64,000 nucleotides of DNA from Rhodosorus marinus (GCA_029953675.1 JAMWBK010000007.1:2148800-2212799); one strand, 5' to 3'; shown: positions 44,397 to 55,803, numbered from the stretch's first letter. Notes: generated from the sequence alone by a model not told the origin. Numbers and translations: made by a program.

Positions 44397-46956
44397 ATGG
44401 CGAGCGTGATTTCCGGGAGATTGCAAACGGCTAGATTGCTCGGGTCTGTTAGACGTTCATTTGCGCACACGGAGATCCTCAACAAATGGGGATCAACTTA
44501 TTGTGGCAATGCATGCGGCGGAGGACGTCAGTAAGTGGAAAACGGATCTCTCATTAAGCTGAAGGTTGAGAGCTTCTTTCATGGGGCACTTGAGACAGCT
44601 AACGATACGGGTCTATCCTTTTTCGTAGTGGCAGCCGCTGGCTGTCATCGGCGAAGCCATCATTCACAGTTGTTGAAATGCCAAAGCTTTCTCCAACGAT
44701 GGAAACTGGAAACATTGTGTCCTGGATGAAAAAGGAGGGAGAACATATTGCCGAGGGAGATGCGATTGCGGAGATTGAAACGGACAAGGCGACGCTTACC
44801 ATGGATGCACAGGACGAGTGCTACATGGCAAAGGTACAAAAGAGAACATTCGTGCGCTGCCCTAGTTCTGGATGCAAGATTCCTGATCCTGACCTTGTAA
44901 ACGCAGCATCCATAAGTGAGGGAATTGTCGTCAACTGAAACGGTTCTTCTTTGCCCTGAAAAAAAGATTCTTGTAGCTGAAGGAACCACCGATATTGAAA
45001 TCGGCAGACCTATTGCCGTGTCCGTGGAGGAAGCGAAGGATGTTGAGGCGGTAGCTGCCATGGAGGATTCTCTGTTCGGCGGTGCCATCCAGGAAGTAAC
45101 CCCAGTTATGACGGTAACCGAAGCGATTTCAGAGCAATCCACACCCCCATCAGAGCCTCCACATTCTGCGAGCTATCCTGAGCACACGGTACTGGAGATG
45201 CCCAAACTTTCCCCAACAATGGAGACTGGTGTTATCTCGGAGTGGACAAAAGCGGAAGGTGACGAGATCAAGAGTGGGGACGTTATCGCGTCAGTAGAGA
45301 CGGATAAGGCGACGATTGATTTCGAGGTGCATGAGGACGGATATCTGGCCAAGGTTCGTGCTCTCCGACGGGGACTCTGCTTTCTTCTGTTGGTCACGTA
45401 CTTTACGATCGGCCACAGAGGATGGCGCGAATCGAGCTAGAACATGAAGGATTGTCACCTGCTTCTTGTGACTGACTACTCTTCGTGGACCCCAGATCCT
45501 AGTGGAGGCTGGCAAGCCAGACATTGCAATCGGACAACCAGTAGCAATAATGACTGAGACTCCAGTTGAGACAGCCGTGTTCGAGGGATATCAAAAAGAG
45601 GGTGTGCAGGCCGTTGAACAGGTGACCGAGCAAGCTCCATCAGCAATACCCGCAATTGAGGAACAATCCGCATCTGCCACCGTAGCTCCTCCAACAAAAG
45701 CAGAGGTGGAGACAGTGAAGGCACCTTCATCGATAACCCCCGCCTGGGAAGGCTCGTATGAGGATATTGAGTTGACAAAATACAGAAGGGTGCGCGTTTT
45801 TGTTTGATCGATCAGGGTCCTTGTTCCAATGAACTGGTCTGAAGCCTTTGTCCTTTTGAACATCGCCATTAGATCACTGGAGCGAGGCTCGTGGAGTCCA
45901 AGCTGAGCATCCCCCACTACTACCTTTCGGTTACGTGTTGCGTTGATCAGATGAGCGAAATGAGGGCCAGAATCAATGACAATCGCAAGGATGGAGAGCC
46001 AAAGGTCAGCGTCAACGACTTTGTTCTCAAGGCATGTGCCGTGGCCTTAAGAAAGGTGAGAAATTCATGTTCTAGTGCCCAAAAGTTTTTCCTCATGAGC
46101 CATAGGGCGGAGCCGCGAGCGTTGAAAGCGCTCGTTGCCTGTGGTGCGGGCTCTTCTAGCTCGCTCTCTATACCCTTTTTAGGCCCTCCGTTAGCAAGCG
46201 CTTTCTGCTCATGTTTCTCAAGTGATCAATGACTTCAGGTACCGGAGGTGAACTCGCAATGGGCTGGTGAGAGCATTCGTCAAATGCACGCTGTAGATTT
46301 ATCGGTTGCTGTACAGACTGGTGAGTGAGCTGGTGTCGCAAAACATCCCATTCAACCAATGCTCCTTGCATTTTTGAGTTGAATTCCCGCGCTGAAGGTG
46401 CTGCTGTCTGGCCTACCCTCGTGCTCTGTACTGTTGCGATGAACGCTTGCGTGTGCCTCAAAAAAACAAGAGCGAGGATTGATCACACCGATAGTACCGG
46501 ATGCGGACCGGAAGACGTTGAAAGAAATGAGCGCCAAAGTTCGCGAACTAGCTCAAAAAGCGAAGGAAAACACCTTGCTCCCAGCGGAATTCATGGGCGG
46601 TACATTCACGGTAAGATCGGACCCAAAAAATCGGGAAACACGTGTCGGCAATTAGCTGGTTTCCGGTTGTTTGCTCATTGGTGGGCATAAATCGCTGCTG
46701 TTCTTCACAGGTCAGCAACTTGGGCATGTTTGGCGTTGATGAGTTCTCCGCTGTCATAAATCCACCTCAATCCGCAATTTTGGCTGTTGGTACGGGCCAC
46801 CAAAAGGTTGTTCCCAACGGCGAAGGCGGGTTTACCAACAGCCAGTTCATGACTGTAACCTTGAGTTGTGACCATCGCGTAGTTGACGGCGCTCTTGGAA
46901 GTCGCTGGCTAGCCTGCTTCCAGGAGAATATTGAAGATCCAATCAATATGCTGTGA
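44397..46956 (+). CDS. DLAT: Pyruvate dehydrogenase complex E2, dihydrolipoyl acetyltransferase (mitochondrial)
   Basis: Transfers acetyl groups from E1-bound lipoamide to CoA. Exons: 44397-44530, 44635-44833, 44967-45353, 45496-45789, 45873-46055, 46239-46320, 46477-46610 and 46711-46956, phases consistent, 552 residues. The Arg-rich [20 protein letters not shown] start fits a mitochondrial presequence. Two lipoyl domains follow, each with the lipoylated lysine in ETDKA (in exons 2 and 3) and a [11 protein letters not shown] start. The catalytic domain runs from [24 protein letters not shown] through GLITPIV and [14 protein letters not shown] to CDHRVVDGA, with the catalytic His and Asp. The linker between lipoyl domain 2 and the catalytic domain (about 80 residues, Ala/Pro/Glu-rich) contains no recognisable peripheral-subunit-binding domain, which is odd for this family. 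Otherwise the match is clear. Confidence 0.95.
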
Positions 46957-48240
46957 TATGTAAATTGCTAGTGAGTGTAGCGGACAAAGCTCAGGTCGAC
47001 ACACCCATAGCTACAGATCAAGTCGAGGATTCTTTGAAGCAATGAAGCAAAAACCTGAAACTTGTTCACTGTCATAATGCTGTGAGATCAGGAAAACACG
47101 ACAGAGCTGGCATTGCCAGCACGGCTACAACATTGCAACCTCTGTAGCAAGCACGTGCCCAGCTCGAGCATAGATTACACGTTGGTCGGTTCTGACCGAG
47201 CTTCTTGCCCGCGTGAGTCATTGAGGCAGCACATCACGTAGTCTTCCACGAGAGTACCTGAACACGAGGTGAATACGGACCTTAAGATTCAGCCCATCCT
47301 CACGGGCCGAAATCGTTTCGCGATGAGCAGCATACGGAAACTCATAAATTACTTACATGTAGAAATGAGCAGTTCGAAGTTAAAATCTGGGGCGACACTT
47401 CCGATAGTCAAAACAATCTCAGGCCCGGGCGGTGAATGCTTTCCTACGAATGAGAACACACAATTAGTCCCCTCCTACATTCCATATGTGCTTGCTAAAT
47501 CCAATCTGTGTGACAATTACCATTGCGGATTGACCCGGATACCACCGACAATCTGTGTAACTCTTCATGGTTAACGTGGCTGAGAACCCTTTTTTGGCTC
47601 ATCTTGCAATGGCGAGAAGTTCCGCTTGAATCCCTGCTATGCACGAAACTGCGGTAGTCTGCAATGTTCTTCTCTTTTCAAGAGACTCTCAGGAAGGTCC
47701 CTCCGCAGGCGACACAGGGTTGGAACGTTTGCTCAATTCGAGAAGCCGGGGCAAAACTTTTAACAACATGAGCACCCCACCGACCCCCCTGCGTATGTAG
47801 GGAATACCTTGGGCAAAAGGGCAGAGAGAAACGAACCATGTAACTTGTCTCACCCAAGGCATCGTTGAATCTACTCGGAGCAAGCGACACTTCCCCATGC
47901 TTTGCGGAGGCCAACCAGGCCTAGGTGCATGTACATTTTTATTGAGAAACTAACAACCTCGGCTGGGTGTGCTACGATAGGGAACGGGGAGTCAACGACA
48001 GGTGACAGTGTACTTCTCAGTTCAACTCGAAGCCTACTTGAAACCACCATTTTCATCGGCTTGCTTTTCCAAGACCGTTTACAAATATTGATCGGCTGAC
48101 GTCGGGAGTTGATTTCGTCTAGTGGGTGGTTTTACGTCCGGGGTTACGTGCGGGAGCCGGGGTTGAGCCTGATCATTTCCATAGACAGTGATAGGATTAG
48201 TGTTGCGCTGCAGTAGGCAGCTGCCCAGTAAAGGATACAG
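46957..48240. other. Transition from gene region to subtelomere-like region
   Basis: No gene supported. Around 48133-48166 two degenerate relatives of the terminal repeat appear (CCGGGGTTACGTGCGGG, then CCGGGGTTGAG). CCCAGTAAAGGATACAG at about 48224-48240 resembles the 3' tail of the downstream retroelements and may be the end of a lost element. Confidence 0.45.
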
Positions 48241-48256
48241 TTACGTTAGTCTGGGG
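48241..48256 (+). repeat. Single copy of the 16-base telomere-like unit
   Basis: Exact TTACGTTAGTCTGGGG, identical to the unit of the terminal array, immediately 5' of element A. Confidence 0.9.
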
Positions 48257-51071
48257 TGTCGGGACCAGCAGCACACGGCCAACGTACGCTCAGCGCACTG
48301 TCGAAAATACTCCAGCTCGAGCATCAGAGGCTCAACTGCGACCAGCAGGACGCCCAGGCCCACAGACCCAGCAGGCAGCACTGCGACAGCTGCACGCCAC
48401 AGTGGGAAGGTCCTCCTGGGGACCTGAGACCAAACCGGTACTGGCGACCCTGAGGAATGTAAGACCGCCACGGCTGGACGAGGTAGCCCCATCGGACTTC
48501 ACCACGGTTCTTCGCAGAGCCTTGGGGATTCCGAGCTCTTATGTGGCGCACGTGGACTTCATCGCTTCCCACGCGTGCTTACTATGCCCTCCGGACGCGA
48601 TTCCGATTCCACAAAGCGCCATCTCTCGGGGCGTTTTCAGGACGGGGATTTTCGGATCGTTCACCCAGAGACACCCCGATCGGCAAGTGACTCTCTACAC
48701 GGGACAGGCACTGGATACAGACAACCTGTTGGGCTATAATGAACGTCAGCACATTGCCCCAGCGAACATCGGGGCCCAGACCCTGAAAAGAGCCATTGAC
48801 CAGACTATCCGGATCCGCGCGAGGCTTCGCAGAAGGCAACTCTCGTTCAACACTCTCGCAGCGATACACGAGTACCTGGAGAGCAGACTCGGAGACCTAC
48901 AAGCCAGACAACGTACTCCAACGGTACAAGGGGAGAGCGCGGAACCCCCAGCGCCTGCAGCCACCACGAACGCAGACCCTGAAGCCTCGTCCGTTACAGG
49001 GGACGCACAGGCAGCCCGTGGGACAGTCGACGCTCCGGATATTCCCCTAGCGACTTCCCAAGTACCTGAAGAGGATGCACCCGAGGATAACCCTCATGCA
49101 GGCTCCCCTGCAACCTGCCCGAGCCTCCTCAACACAAGCGGTCGCGAGTATCCACTGATGGCACAGGCCAGGATACCGAGATGACTCCGGCAGGCGTCGA
49201 GGCTCCACAGGGCAACACTGCACCCCAGGCCGACCACACTGCCACCCATCACGCGATGGACACACAGGACAGCCAGGAAACACCTACGCAATAATGCCCA
49301 GCCGACAAAGGGGAATCACAAGAAGACGCGACGAGCCTCTGTTCTTCTCGGATCGTCAAGCCTGGGTTAAACGGTGGACCGACTTCGCTGACCAAGTTAC
49401 AACAGGAGGCAGGCATTGGACGCGCCTAACACACTGCCCGGTACCCACACGGCGCTTTGTGCCCCGTGCCCACGTCAATACCTGGAGCCGCCTTCTTCAT
49501 GCAGCTCTTGAGATTTCCATGGACACAGCCGCACCCGCCAACGCTAGCCTACTTCTTGTCGGACTTCCAGGCCTGGTGCTAGGACGTTGTGCACTTGACA
49601 TCGGTATTCAGGTCACACATGTGCTCGAAGGAGAATTCCATACGGTGTGGACCGCGCTTGAAGACAGGGCGTCCCTACTGCAGCAGAATACTGCCACACC
49701 GGGAACCGAAGCGACTCGCCGCCAAGCTTTAGGACGCCAGAAACAAGCCCTGAAACTGGCACACCTCGGTGCCTCTCGGACGCTGCTCGTCGACTGCAGG
49801 CAACGGAAATGGCTCCCCTCACCCAGACTACCTGGCGCCAACTCCAAGGACTCTTCCCAGAACCTGCGGCAGGTAACTTACCAGACGAGGTGGCCGAGGC
49901 CCTGGAATCACTGCGCAACACTGACGATACGACTCTTCAGAGCCGATGGGATTCCACAAAAGCCGCTGATGAGGGTCTCCTGTCGATTGTGGCACGTCTT
50001 CCGCAGGGCAAGAGCCCAGGCCCCAGTGGAATGAGCGCGGAACATCTCCAAGGCGCCAATCAACAGACGCAAGTGGCTTTGATCCGCGTACTGCGACAAC
50101 TAGCGACAGCTCCGGAGAATTTTCCTTCTCCGCTGACGCGTGCCCTGCGTAGCAGCAGACTACTACCATTCGCGAAGCCACCGAAGGAATCGGCTCCACA
50201 GGAAAACCCAGGCGTTCGGCCCATCGGCGTCCCTGAAGTTCTGCGAAAAGTGGCGACTCAATGGACCCTTCGCGCGGTGATCGACAGGGTGCGCACGCTC
50301 CTGGTGCCATAACAACTAGGAATCGGAGTCAGTGGCGGATGCGAACGCTCACTTCACGCGATCCAGGCCCATCTGTCATGTGAACCAGACGCGGTGGTGC
50401 TTAGGCTTGACCTCGAGAATGCATTCAACAGGATTGATCAACGCCTCGCCAAGAAACTCGTGGACCAGCACTTTCCGGAGCTTGCGGTGGTCTACAGACT
50501 TGGGTACGGAAGCGACGCAGCGGACTCGCCGACGCTTTGCGGCTGGCGCTCTGCACCTGGAGAGAACCAAACGGAACACTCACGACTGACGCTCCAAGCA
50601 GCTACGGGAGTACAACAGGGAGACCCTCTTGGGCCGGTGCTACATGCACTAGCACTCGCACCGTTCCTAAAAGCTCTGCGAACAAAGTTCTCTGATCTAA
50701 CGATTGTCGCTATCCATGACCATATTACGATCGTGGGACCCCTGCAGGAACTGAAGCAAGCACTAGCCTGGAGCCGAACCATGCTCCCATCTCTTGGGGC
50801 CCGCCTACAACTCAACAAATGCACGCTATACGGCCGAGCCTTGACGACGGCGCGAGTCATCAATCGCGAGATACCTGACATACAAGTTACCCGAGAAGGC
50901 GTCACTATCCATTCGATCCCGATAGGAAACCGGGAATATATCGAGCACGAGTGCCGTGCGCTTCAAAATAAGCACGAAAAGGTCATCAAGGAAATCGCCC
51001 AGCTACCGCAACATGAACTTAACGCACAGGTCGCATTGTTCAGGTACTGAGCTGAAACGCGGCTAGATTAT
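48257..51071 (+). mobile_element. Element A: non-LTR retrotransposon (family A/C), decayed and interrupted
   Basis: Starts right after a 16-base telomere-like unit. The first 1 kb is an open frame (48402-49184, no ATG) of unknown, Pro/Ala-rich ORF1-like sequence, followed by frames at 49294-50034 and 49809-50312. Reverse transcriptase motifs are SPGPSGMSAEHL, RPIGVPEVLRKV, LRLDLENAFNRID, GVQQGDPLGPVLHALAL and VAIHDHITIVG. The last should be IHDD, as in element C; the second catalytic Asp is His here. A TAA at 50310 replaces the Glu codon of element C's LLPEQLG, and a TGA at 51048 replaces Cys in FRYCAGPRLD. The 3' third (knuckle and endonuclease) is missing because element B is inserted at about 51072. 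It is clearly dead. Confidence 0.85.
49809..51050 (+). pseudogene. Reverse transcriptase pseudogene of element A
   Basis: Two frames (49809-50312 and 50394-51050) cover RT motifs 0 to 7, aligned by eye to element C at 61000-62040. Inactivating changes are the in-frame TAA at 50310, Asp to His in the catalytic IHDD box and the TGA at 51048. Similarity to C is clear at motif level but many residues differ, so A is an older copy or a sister subfamily. Confidence 0.8.
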
Positions 51072-51292
51072 GTTTCTTTTTCGGTCGCGAGCGTGTTCGT
51101 TTACGGGAAGCGCTTCCTCTGGTACGCCTTCCCCTCGATTTTCCGCGGGGCGTCGTTTGTATTTGCAACCACTTCCGTCTTCCGGGTGGGTGTGTTGCGG
51201 GGCCTTTCCTATTTGGGTTGGGTTTGGTCGATTATTCTCTCGGTGCGGTTTCATATTGGTGGTGCAACGTTTCCTTTGCGCATTCCCTCAGG

Positions 51293-52702
51293 ATGGTAGC
51301 GATATCTCCGCGCTCGACGGAGCCTCATCCCAAGGAGGCACTGCCAGGTGGGGGACTCCGTGTTCGCCTCAGCTGCGGCACGTTTTCTTCCGAGGTTGAC
51401 TTGGAAGGCGCTTCTGGCACCCAGGCGCGTGCACTTATCTCCGCTGTCTCCAGCCTGATCACGGCTGCGAGTGATCGTGGAGTGCTCCCTCAGCTCACCA
51501 AGAAGCTAGGTGGGCTGGAATCGGGATTGCTGGCCAGGTCAAATTCAAATTCGGACGAGAATTTGAATTGCCCCAGAGTGGCAGGATTGGCTGAAGGCAG
51601 TCAACATCAGGTCAATCAACATGAACCTGTCCCGGGACAGGCGAGGGCGGTTGCTTCTGCGCGGGACAGTACGACGTTGGGGAGCGTCAGGCCGGGCCAA
51701 AACGCGCTTCAGCGCTCGGGGACTCGAGGCAATGGTGGTGGTGACTGTGCGGCAACCGGTGTGGAGGAGACTGCAGCTGTGGACTTCCCTCTCTTGGACC
51801 AGCCCTCAGGTGGTCACCAGCTCCCGGCTACTTCGGGGGCACGTGGTGGCCGCAAGGGGGGTGCTTCGTACGCATCAGTCTTGCGGAAGGGCACCACTGC
51901 CACACGTACGGCGGCTATGCTCCGTTTCATACCATCTCGCGAGCCTCAGGATGGACCTGTGGAGACCACTCTCCAATTTCTGTGGGTGCGAAATGTCCGG
52001 CCCCAGACTACACGAGGACAGGTTCCGTCTATGCGAGACTTCCGGGACACTTTTGCGGAATCGTTAGGGTGCAGCCGGGGTGATTTCTTCTTCGCAAACT
52101 ATGAGGGCCGCGATGTGCTGTTTTTGGTCTCCGCAACCGCCGCCAAGTACCTGGAGGCCTTGCTGGCGAAGCCTACCGAGCAGTGGCCTGAGAGCGCCCG
52201 GTGGCTGCGCTGCAACCCGCAGGTGGTTTTGCACTTGGATTTTGACCGTTTCTCGGGCAATTTCCTGTCTCCGGGAGAAACGGCAGGGCTCTCTGAGCAT
52301 GAGAGCAGCGTGAAGGCGGCAGCGATCCATTGGCTACGGATTCAGCGCCTTGAGAGGATCTTGTTGGAGCGGTTCCGGTCGGGCCCTCGTCACCTGCGCA
52401 TGGCGGTTTCCAGTTTCTTCGATCTGGAGAGGCGACTTGTGCTGACTTCGCGCTACAAGACAGAGCTGCAGCGGGTGGGGATTTTGGAGGGCTCTGCTTC
52501 CAGCACTACTTCCAGCGAGAGTGGTGAGGAAGGGGAGCAGACTGAGGGCATGGCGGTGGAGGACGCCCAGGTTACTTTGCTGAAGCCCGCGGGATCCGTT
52601 CCGCGAGCCTCGCGGAGTGGGCGGCTCACGACTTTGGTGCGGATAGGAGGTAAGAGAGCGAGGACCGACTCCCCCGGGTCTAAGGGGGAGAAGCACGATT
52701 AG
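51293..52702 (+). CDS. Element B ORF1 protein (Gag-like position, unrecognised)
   Basis: The frame is open from 51218, but the first ATG is 51293, giving 469 residues. The N-terminal half is Gly/Ala/Ser/Arg-rich and low complexity. The C-terminal half (about residues 200-400) looks folded: FLWVRNVRPQTTRGQ, MRDFRDTFAESLG, VLFLVSATAAKYLEALL, then a helical Arg-rich segment; it ends in an acidic stretch and a basic tail (GGKRARTDSPG). No CCHC knuckle is visible. By position it should be the RNA-binding ORF1 product. B4 carries the same frame with a premature stop. Confidence 0.7.
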   Translation: MVAISPRSTEPHPKEALPGGGLRVRLSCGTFSSEVDLEGASGTQARALISAVSSLITAASDRGVLPQLTKKLGGLESGLLARSNSNSDENLNCPRVAGLAEGSQHQVNQHEPVPGQARAVASARDSTTLGSVRPGQNALQRSGTRGNGGGDCAATGVEETAAVDFPLLDQPSGGHQLPATSGARGGRKGGASYASVLRKGTTATRTAAMLRFIPSREPQDGPVETTLQFLWVRNVRPQTTRGQVPSMRDFRDTFAESLGCSRGDFFFANYEGRDVLFLVSATAAKYLEALLAKPTEQWPESARWLRCNPQVVLHLDFDRFSGNFLSPGETAGLSEHESSVKAAAIHWLRIQRLERILLERFRSGPRHLRMAVSSFFDLERRLVLTSRYKTELQRVGILEGSASSTTSSESGEEGEQTEGMAVEDAQVTLLKPAGSVPRASRSGRLTTLVRIGGKRARTDSPGSKGEKHD

Positions 52703-52733
52703 CGCTCCAGGCACGGCTGCGAGGTCGCAGCCT

Positions 52734-54770
52734 ATGGATCTACAGTCTTATGTCCTGAAGGAGGGCGGAGACTGGGGCATTTGGCGTACGCGTTTTCGGA
52801 GTTGGCTCCGGCGGTGGATTTCTTTGGAAGGAGGCTCGCTTCCCCTCCGTGGGGGCATTCCCCCAGTCGTCCTTCCTCGTGGAGACCTTCTAGTAGCTGG
52901 AACCATTCTCGATTTCATCTTCACGAGCCTGGCTCGCAACATTCGGGACACAGTCATTTGGGTTTTTCTGGGGGTCATGCCGCGCCTGATTCTGGCCCCC
53001 ATTCACACATCGGAGCGCAGATGGCGAGTACGAGACCGACTGGCCCTGTTCTTGAAGGGAGATTTCGAAGTATTACAGCGCAGCTATTTGGTGTCGTCAG
53101 CACCATCCGCCCGTCGGACTCGGCATGGCACAGTGTCGCCCGTGCCAGCTCGAGTACAGAAATTGGTAGCAGTGAGCGATTTAAGTCGAGCGGCGCGGGT
53201 TTTGGAGGGCCAGGCGCCTGTCCTCCCCTACGATGATAGTCTCGCCCAGACGGTGTCGTCTTTGTTCCCTGAGTCCGACGTGGATTTGTCCCCTGAATTC
53301 GAGGTATTCTTGGACCGTCCGGAGTTGGCCAAGTTTCGCATCGATCTGACGCTCAGTGAGTCTGACCTGGAGGATTTGCTTCGTACCTCGCGTCGGGGAC
53401 GCTGTCCCGGACCCTCCGGACTAATAACAGAGCTATTGCAGGCCCTGAGCCAGCCTGGCAAGAGCGCGCTTCTGAGGATCCTTAACAAGTTGTTCCAGGG
53501 CGTATCGGGTGCGTCTGCGCCATGGGAACATCTACGGCAGGCACAGCTTTGCTTGCTCACGAAACCTGACCACCAGCCGGCCCACCCGCGTCTCCGGCCG
53601 ATCGGGATGGTGGAGAGCCTACGGAAGTTAGCCGGGAGGTGGCTATGCCAGCGCCTTCGCCAGCGCGCCACAGCTTTTATGGCGCCCTTGCAAGTAGGGG
53701 TGGGATTTTCTGGGGGTTGCGAACTGATCACCCATGGGATCGAGCTAGAACGCGCCAGTAGGCCGGAGTGGGGAGTCTTGGTGGTTGATTTCCGGAAAGC
53801 ATTCAACAGCGTGTCGCGGACGCATGCGCTAGAGGTGCTCCAACGTGTGTTTCCGGAGGCGTGGCCGTTTCTATCGGGTATTTACGGAGGGGAGAGCCTC
53901 CCCTACTTGACAACGGAGGGCACTGTTTTTCAAGCACATACTGGCGTCCAACAAGGCGACCCTTGCGGACCTCTTCTTCATGCCTGTGCCCTACAGCTCG
54001 TACTTTTACGTCTTTCGACTGAGGTCTCGGATCTTCGAATCTGCGCGTACCACGATGACGTAACATTGCTGGGCACCCCTGACACGCTGGCTAGGGGACT
54101 GACCGCGATCGAAGCGATTGCACGTCGCGCCGGTTTGACTGTGGAAACAGAAAAATGTCGCTTTCTCCCCGCGAGGGACGTGTCGCTGAACTCTCTGCCA
54201 CCCACTCTGCGACTAATCAGCGAACGTGAAGGGTTCGAACACCACGGCGTCGGATTGGGGACTGACAACTTTGTCCAAGCATCCTGCGAGCGAGTTTTGG
54301 CGCGGCACAAGCAACTCACCGACGCCATTGAGCACCTACCCGATAACATGCTGCAATCGGCCTGCTTGGTTTCCCGCTTTTGTGCCGGTCCCAGACTCAA
54401 CTACTGGTTGCGCAGCCTGCCTCCAGCTTGGGGCTCGTGGATCGCGGCTAAAGCCGACGAAATGACCCTGCAACACTGGGGAACGCTCTTGGATGAGCCT
54501 CTCGATCTTGAAGCTGCTCCCGACAGGGACTTAATTCGTGCGCAGATCGCTCTACCGTTGCGATTAGGGGGATTCGGCGTCGCAGACCGTGGGCTGGTAT
54601 GCTCGCCAGCGGCGGTTGCCTCCTGGGCTACCGCGCTGCGAACGTTGGTGACCTTCCAGATGCGAAGTGCCTGCCTCTTGGCTCGAGCTTTGACCAACGA
54701 GGATCCAGTGACCCTGCCGCCCCCGCTTTTGACAATTTATGATGGTCTTCAACACGCGTTCAGGAGGTGA
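52734..54770 (+). CDS. Element B ORF2: reverse transcriptase
   Basis: 678 residues, starting 31 bases after the ORF1 stop. RT landmarks in order: GRCPGPSGLITELLQAL, LRPIGMVESLRKLAGRWL, GFSGGCELITHGIE, VLVVDFRKAFNSVSR (first catalytic Asp), GVQQGDPCGPLLHACAL and CAYHDDVTLLG (catalytic Asp pair). Thumb sequence LVSRFCAGPRLNYWLRSLP and RLGGFGVADRG follows. All catalytic residues are intact. The frame stops at a TGA inside AGGAGGTGA, and the endonuclease continues in the -1 frame from about 54767. The family is the RT of RLE-type non-LTR elements. Confidence 0.9.
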   Translation: MDLQSYVLKEGGDWGIWRTRFRSWLRRWISLEGGSLPLRGGIPPVVLPRGDLLVAGTILDFIFTSLARNIRDTVIWVFLGVMPRLILAPIHTSERRWRVRDRLALFLKGDFEVLQRSYLVSSAPSARRTRHGTVSPVPARVQKLVAVSDLSRAARVLEGQAPVLPYDDSLAQTVSSLFPESDVDLSPEFEVFLDRPELAKFRIDLTLSESDLEDLLRTSRRGRCPGPSGLITELLQALSQPGKSALLRILNKLFQGVSGASAPWEHLRQAQLCLLTKPDHQPAHPRLRPIGMVESLRKLAGRWLCQRLRQRATAFMAPLQVGVGFSGGCELITHGIELERASRPEWGVLVVDFRKAFNSVSRTHALEVLQRVFPEAWPFLSGIYGGESLPYLTTEGTVFQAHTGVQQGDPCGPLLHACALQLVLLRLSTEVSDLRICAYHDDVTLLGTPDTLARGLTAIEAIARRAGLTVETEKCRFLPARDVSLNSLPPTLRLISEREGFEHHGVGLGTDNFVQASCERVLARHKQLTDAIEHLPDNMLQSACLVSRFCAGPRLNYWLRSLPPAWGSWIAAKADEMTLQHWGTLLDEPLDLEAAPDRDLIRAQIALPLRLGGFGVADRGLVCSPAAVASWATALRTLVTFQMRSACLLARALTNEDPVTLPPPLLTIYDGLQHAFRR

Positions 54771-55803
54771 ACGCCGTGGCGGACGCAAATCGGTCCCGCT
54801 TTCGTTCCTGGAGGGAGCTGCTATGGGGACGAGCTGAAGCGATTAAGGATTGTCCCCTCGACCGAGTTCTTGCCGATGACGGAGAGGCTAGCCCCGGGTC
54901 CCCTGTTGCAGACTACCTGGGTTTGAGCCGATTGTGGAGCTCCCGCGCTGATGTGATTCAACATAGCCTCACCTGGGGCCAACACAGTGCCGCTCACACA
55001 GTCATGCTCAATTCTCCTCTCACGCCGCCTACCACTGCCGCTCGTCTCCGCGGCATGGGAGGCCACCTCTCGCACTTGTGGTTAACCACTCTACCGTCGT
55101 CATTGAGTCATCGTCTCGATGCTTTCCAGTTCCGTTCTGCCGCACGCATCTATCTCGGTTTGCCACAGGCTCCGTGGCAGTCTAATCGGCCGTCTTTCTG
55201 TCAGGGATGTGAGAGCCGGATTGACGCTTGTGGCTACCACTTCCTGGGTTCCTGCGGACTGTTGCGAGGTCTCCGTACGAGGCGTCACACTCGCCTCAAG
55301 TGCATCCTCAGCGCATTTTTGACTCGGATCGGGCATACGGTTGAGGTTGAGTCGGAACTGCCCAGATCAATCTCGGACTCTGCACCGCCCCGTTGTATAG
55401 CCGATCTCCTCGTCTCCGACGCTGCTGCCAGACGCTCAACATATGTGGACCTTGCGATTACCTGCCCCGTGGCCAGCGCCCACCTCACCGCAGCCGCCCG
55501 CCGCCGGGGGGCCGCGGCTTCAGCCCTTCGAAGAGTTAAGGAACGACGGTATATGCTGAGAGCATGGCCAGTCTGCCTTGCGCTGAGGGTCGCTCTCACC
55601 GGTTCCAGCCATTCATTGTGGAAAGCTTTGGTCACGTGGATAAGTCGGGTTTAGAGTGGGATCGGAAATGTTTTGCTGAGCATCCTACTGAATATTTGGC
55701 GCTCTTGAGGCGTTTAAGTGTCTCCCTTTGGCGATATTCCTGCAACATGCTTTCCGAGGCGCGCCATCGGCGCCTGGGGTTGCATGGTTCCCTCCCTAGT
55801 TAT
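54767..55803 (+). CDS. Element B zinc knuckle and restriction-like endonuclease, frameshifted
   Basis: Open in the -1 frame relative to ORF2 from the GTG that overlaps its stop; there is no ATG, so expression would need frameshifting or reinitiation. Contains a helical region, a zinc knuckle CQGCESRIDACGYHFLGSCG, the Arg-rich TRRHTRLKCIL, and the endonuclease core ADLLVSDAAARRSTYVDLAITCPV, followed by FQPFIVESFGHVD. The frame is broken at about 55552, where B1 has TATATG while B2 and B3 have TATG (two extra bases). After that the true C-terminus continues in another frame to the stop at about 55803. So B1 itself lacks an intact endonuclease. Confidence 0.8.
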
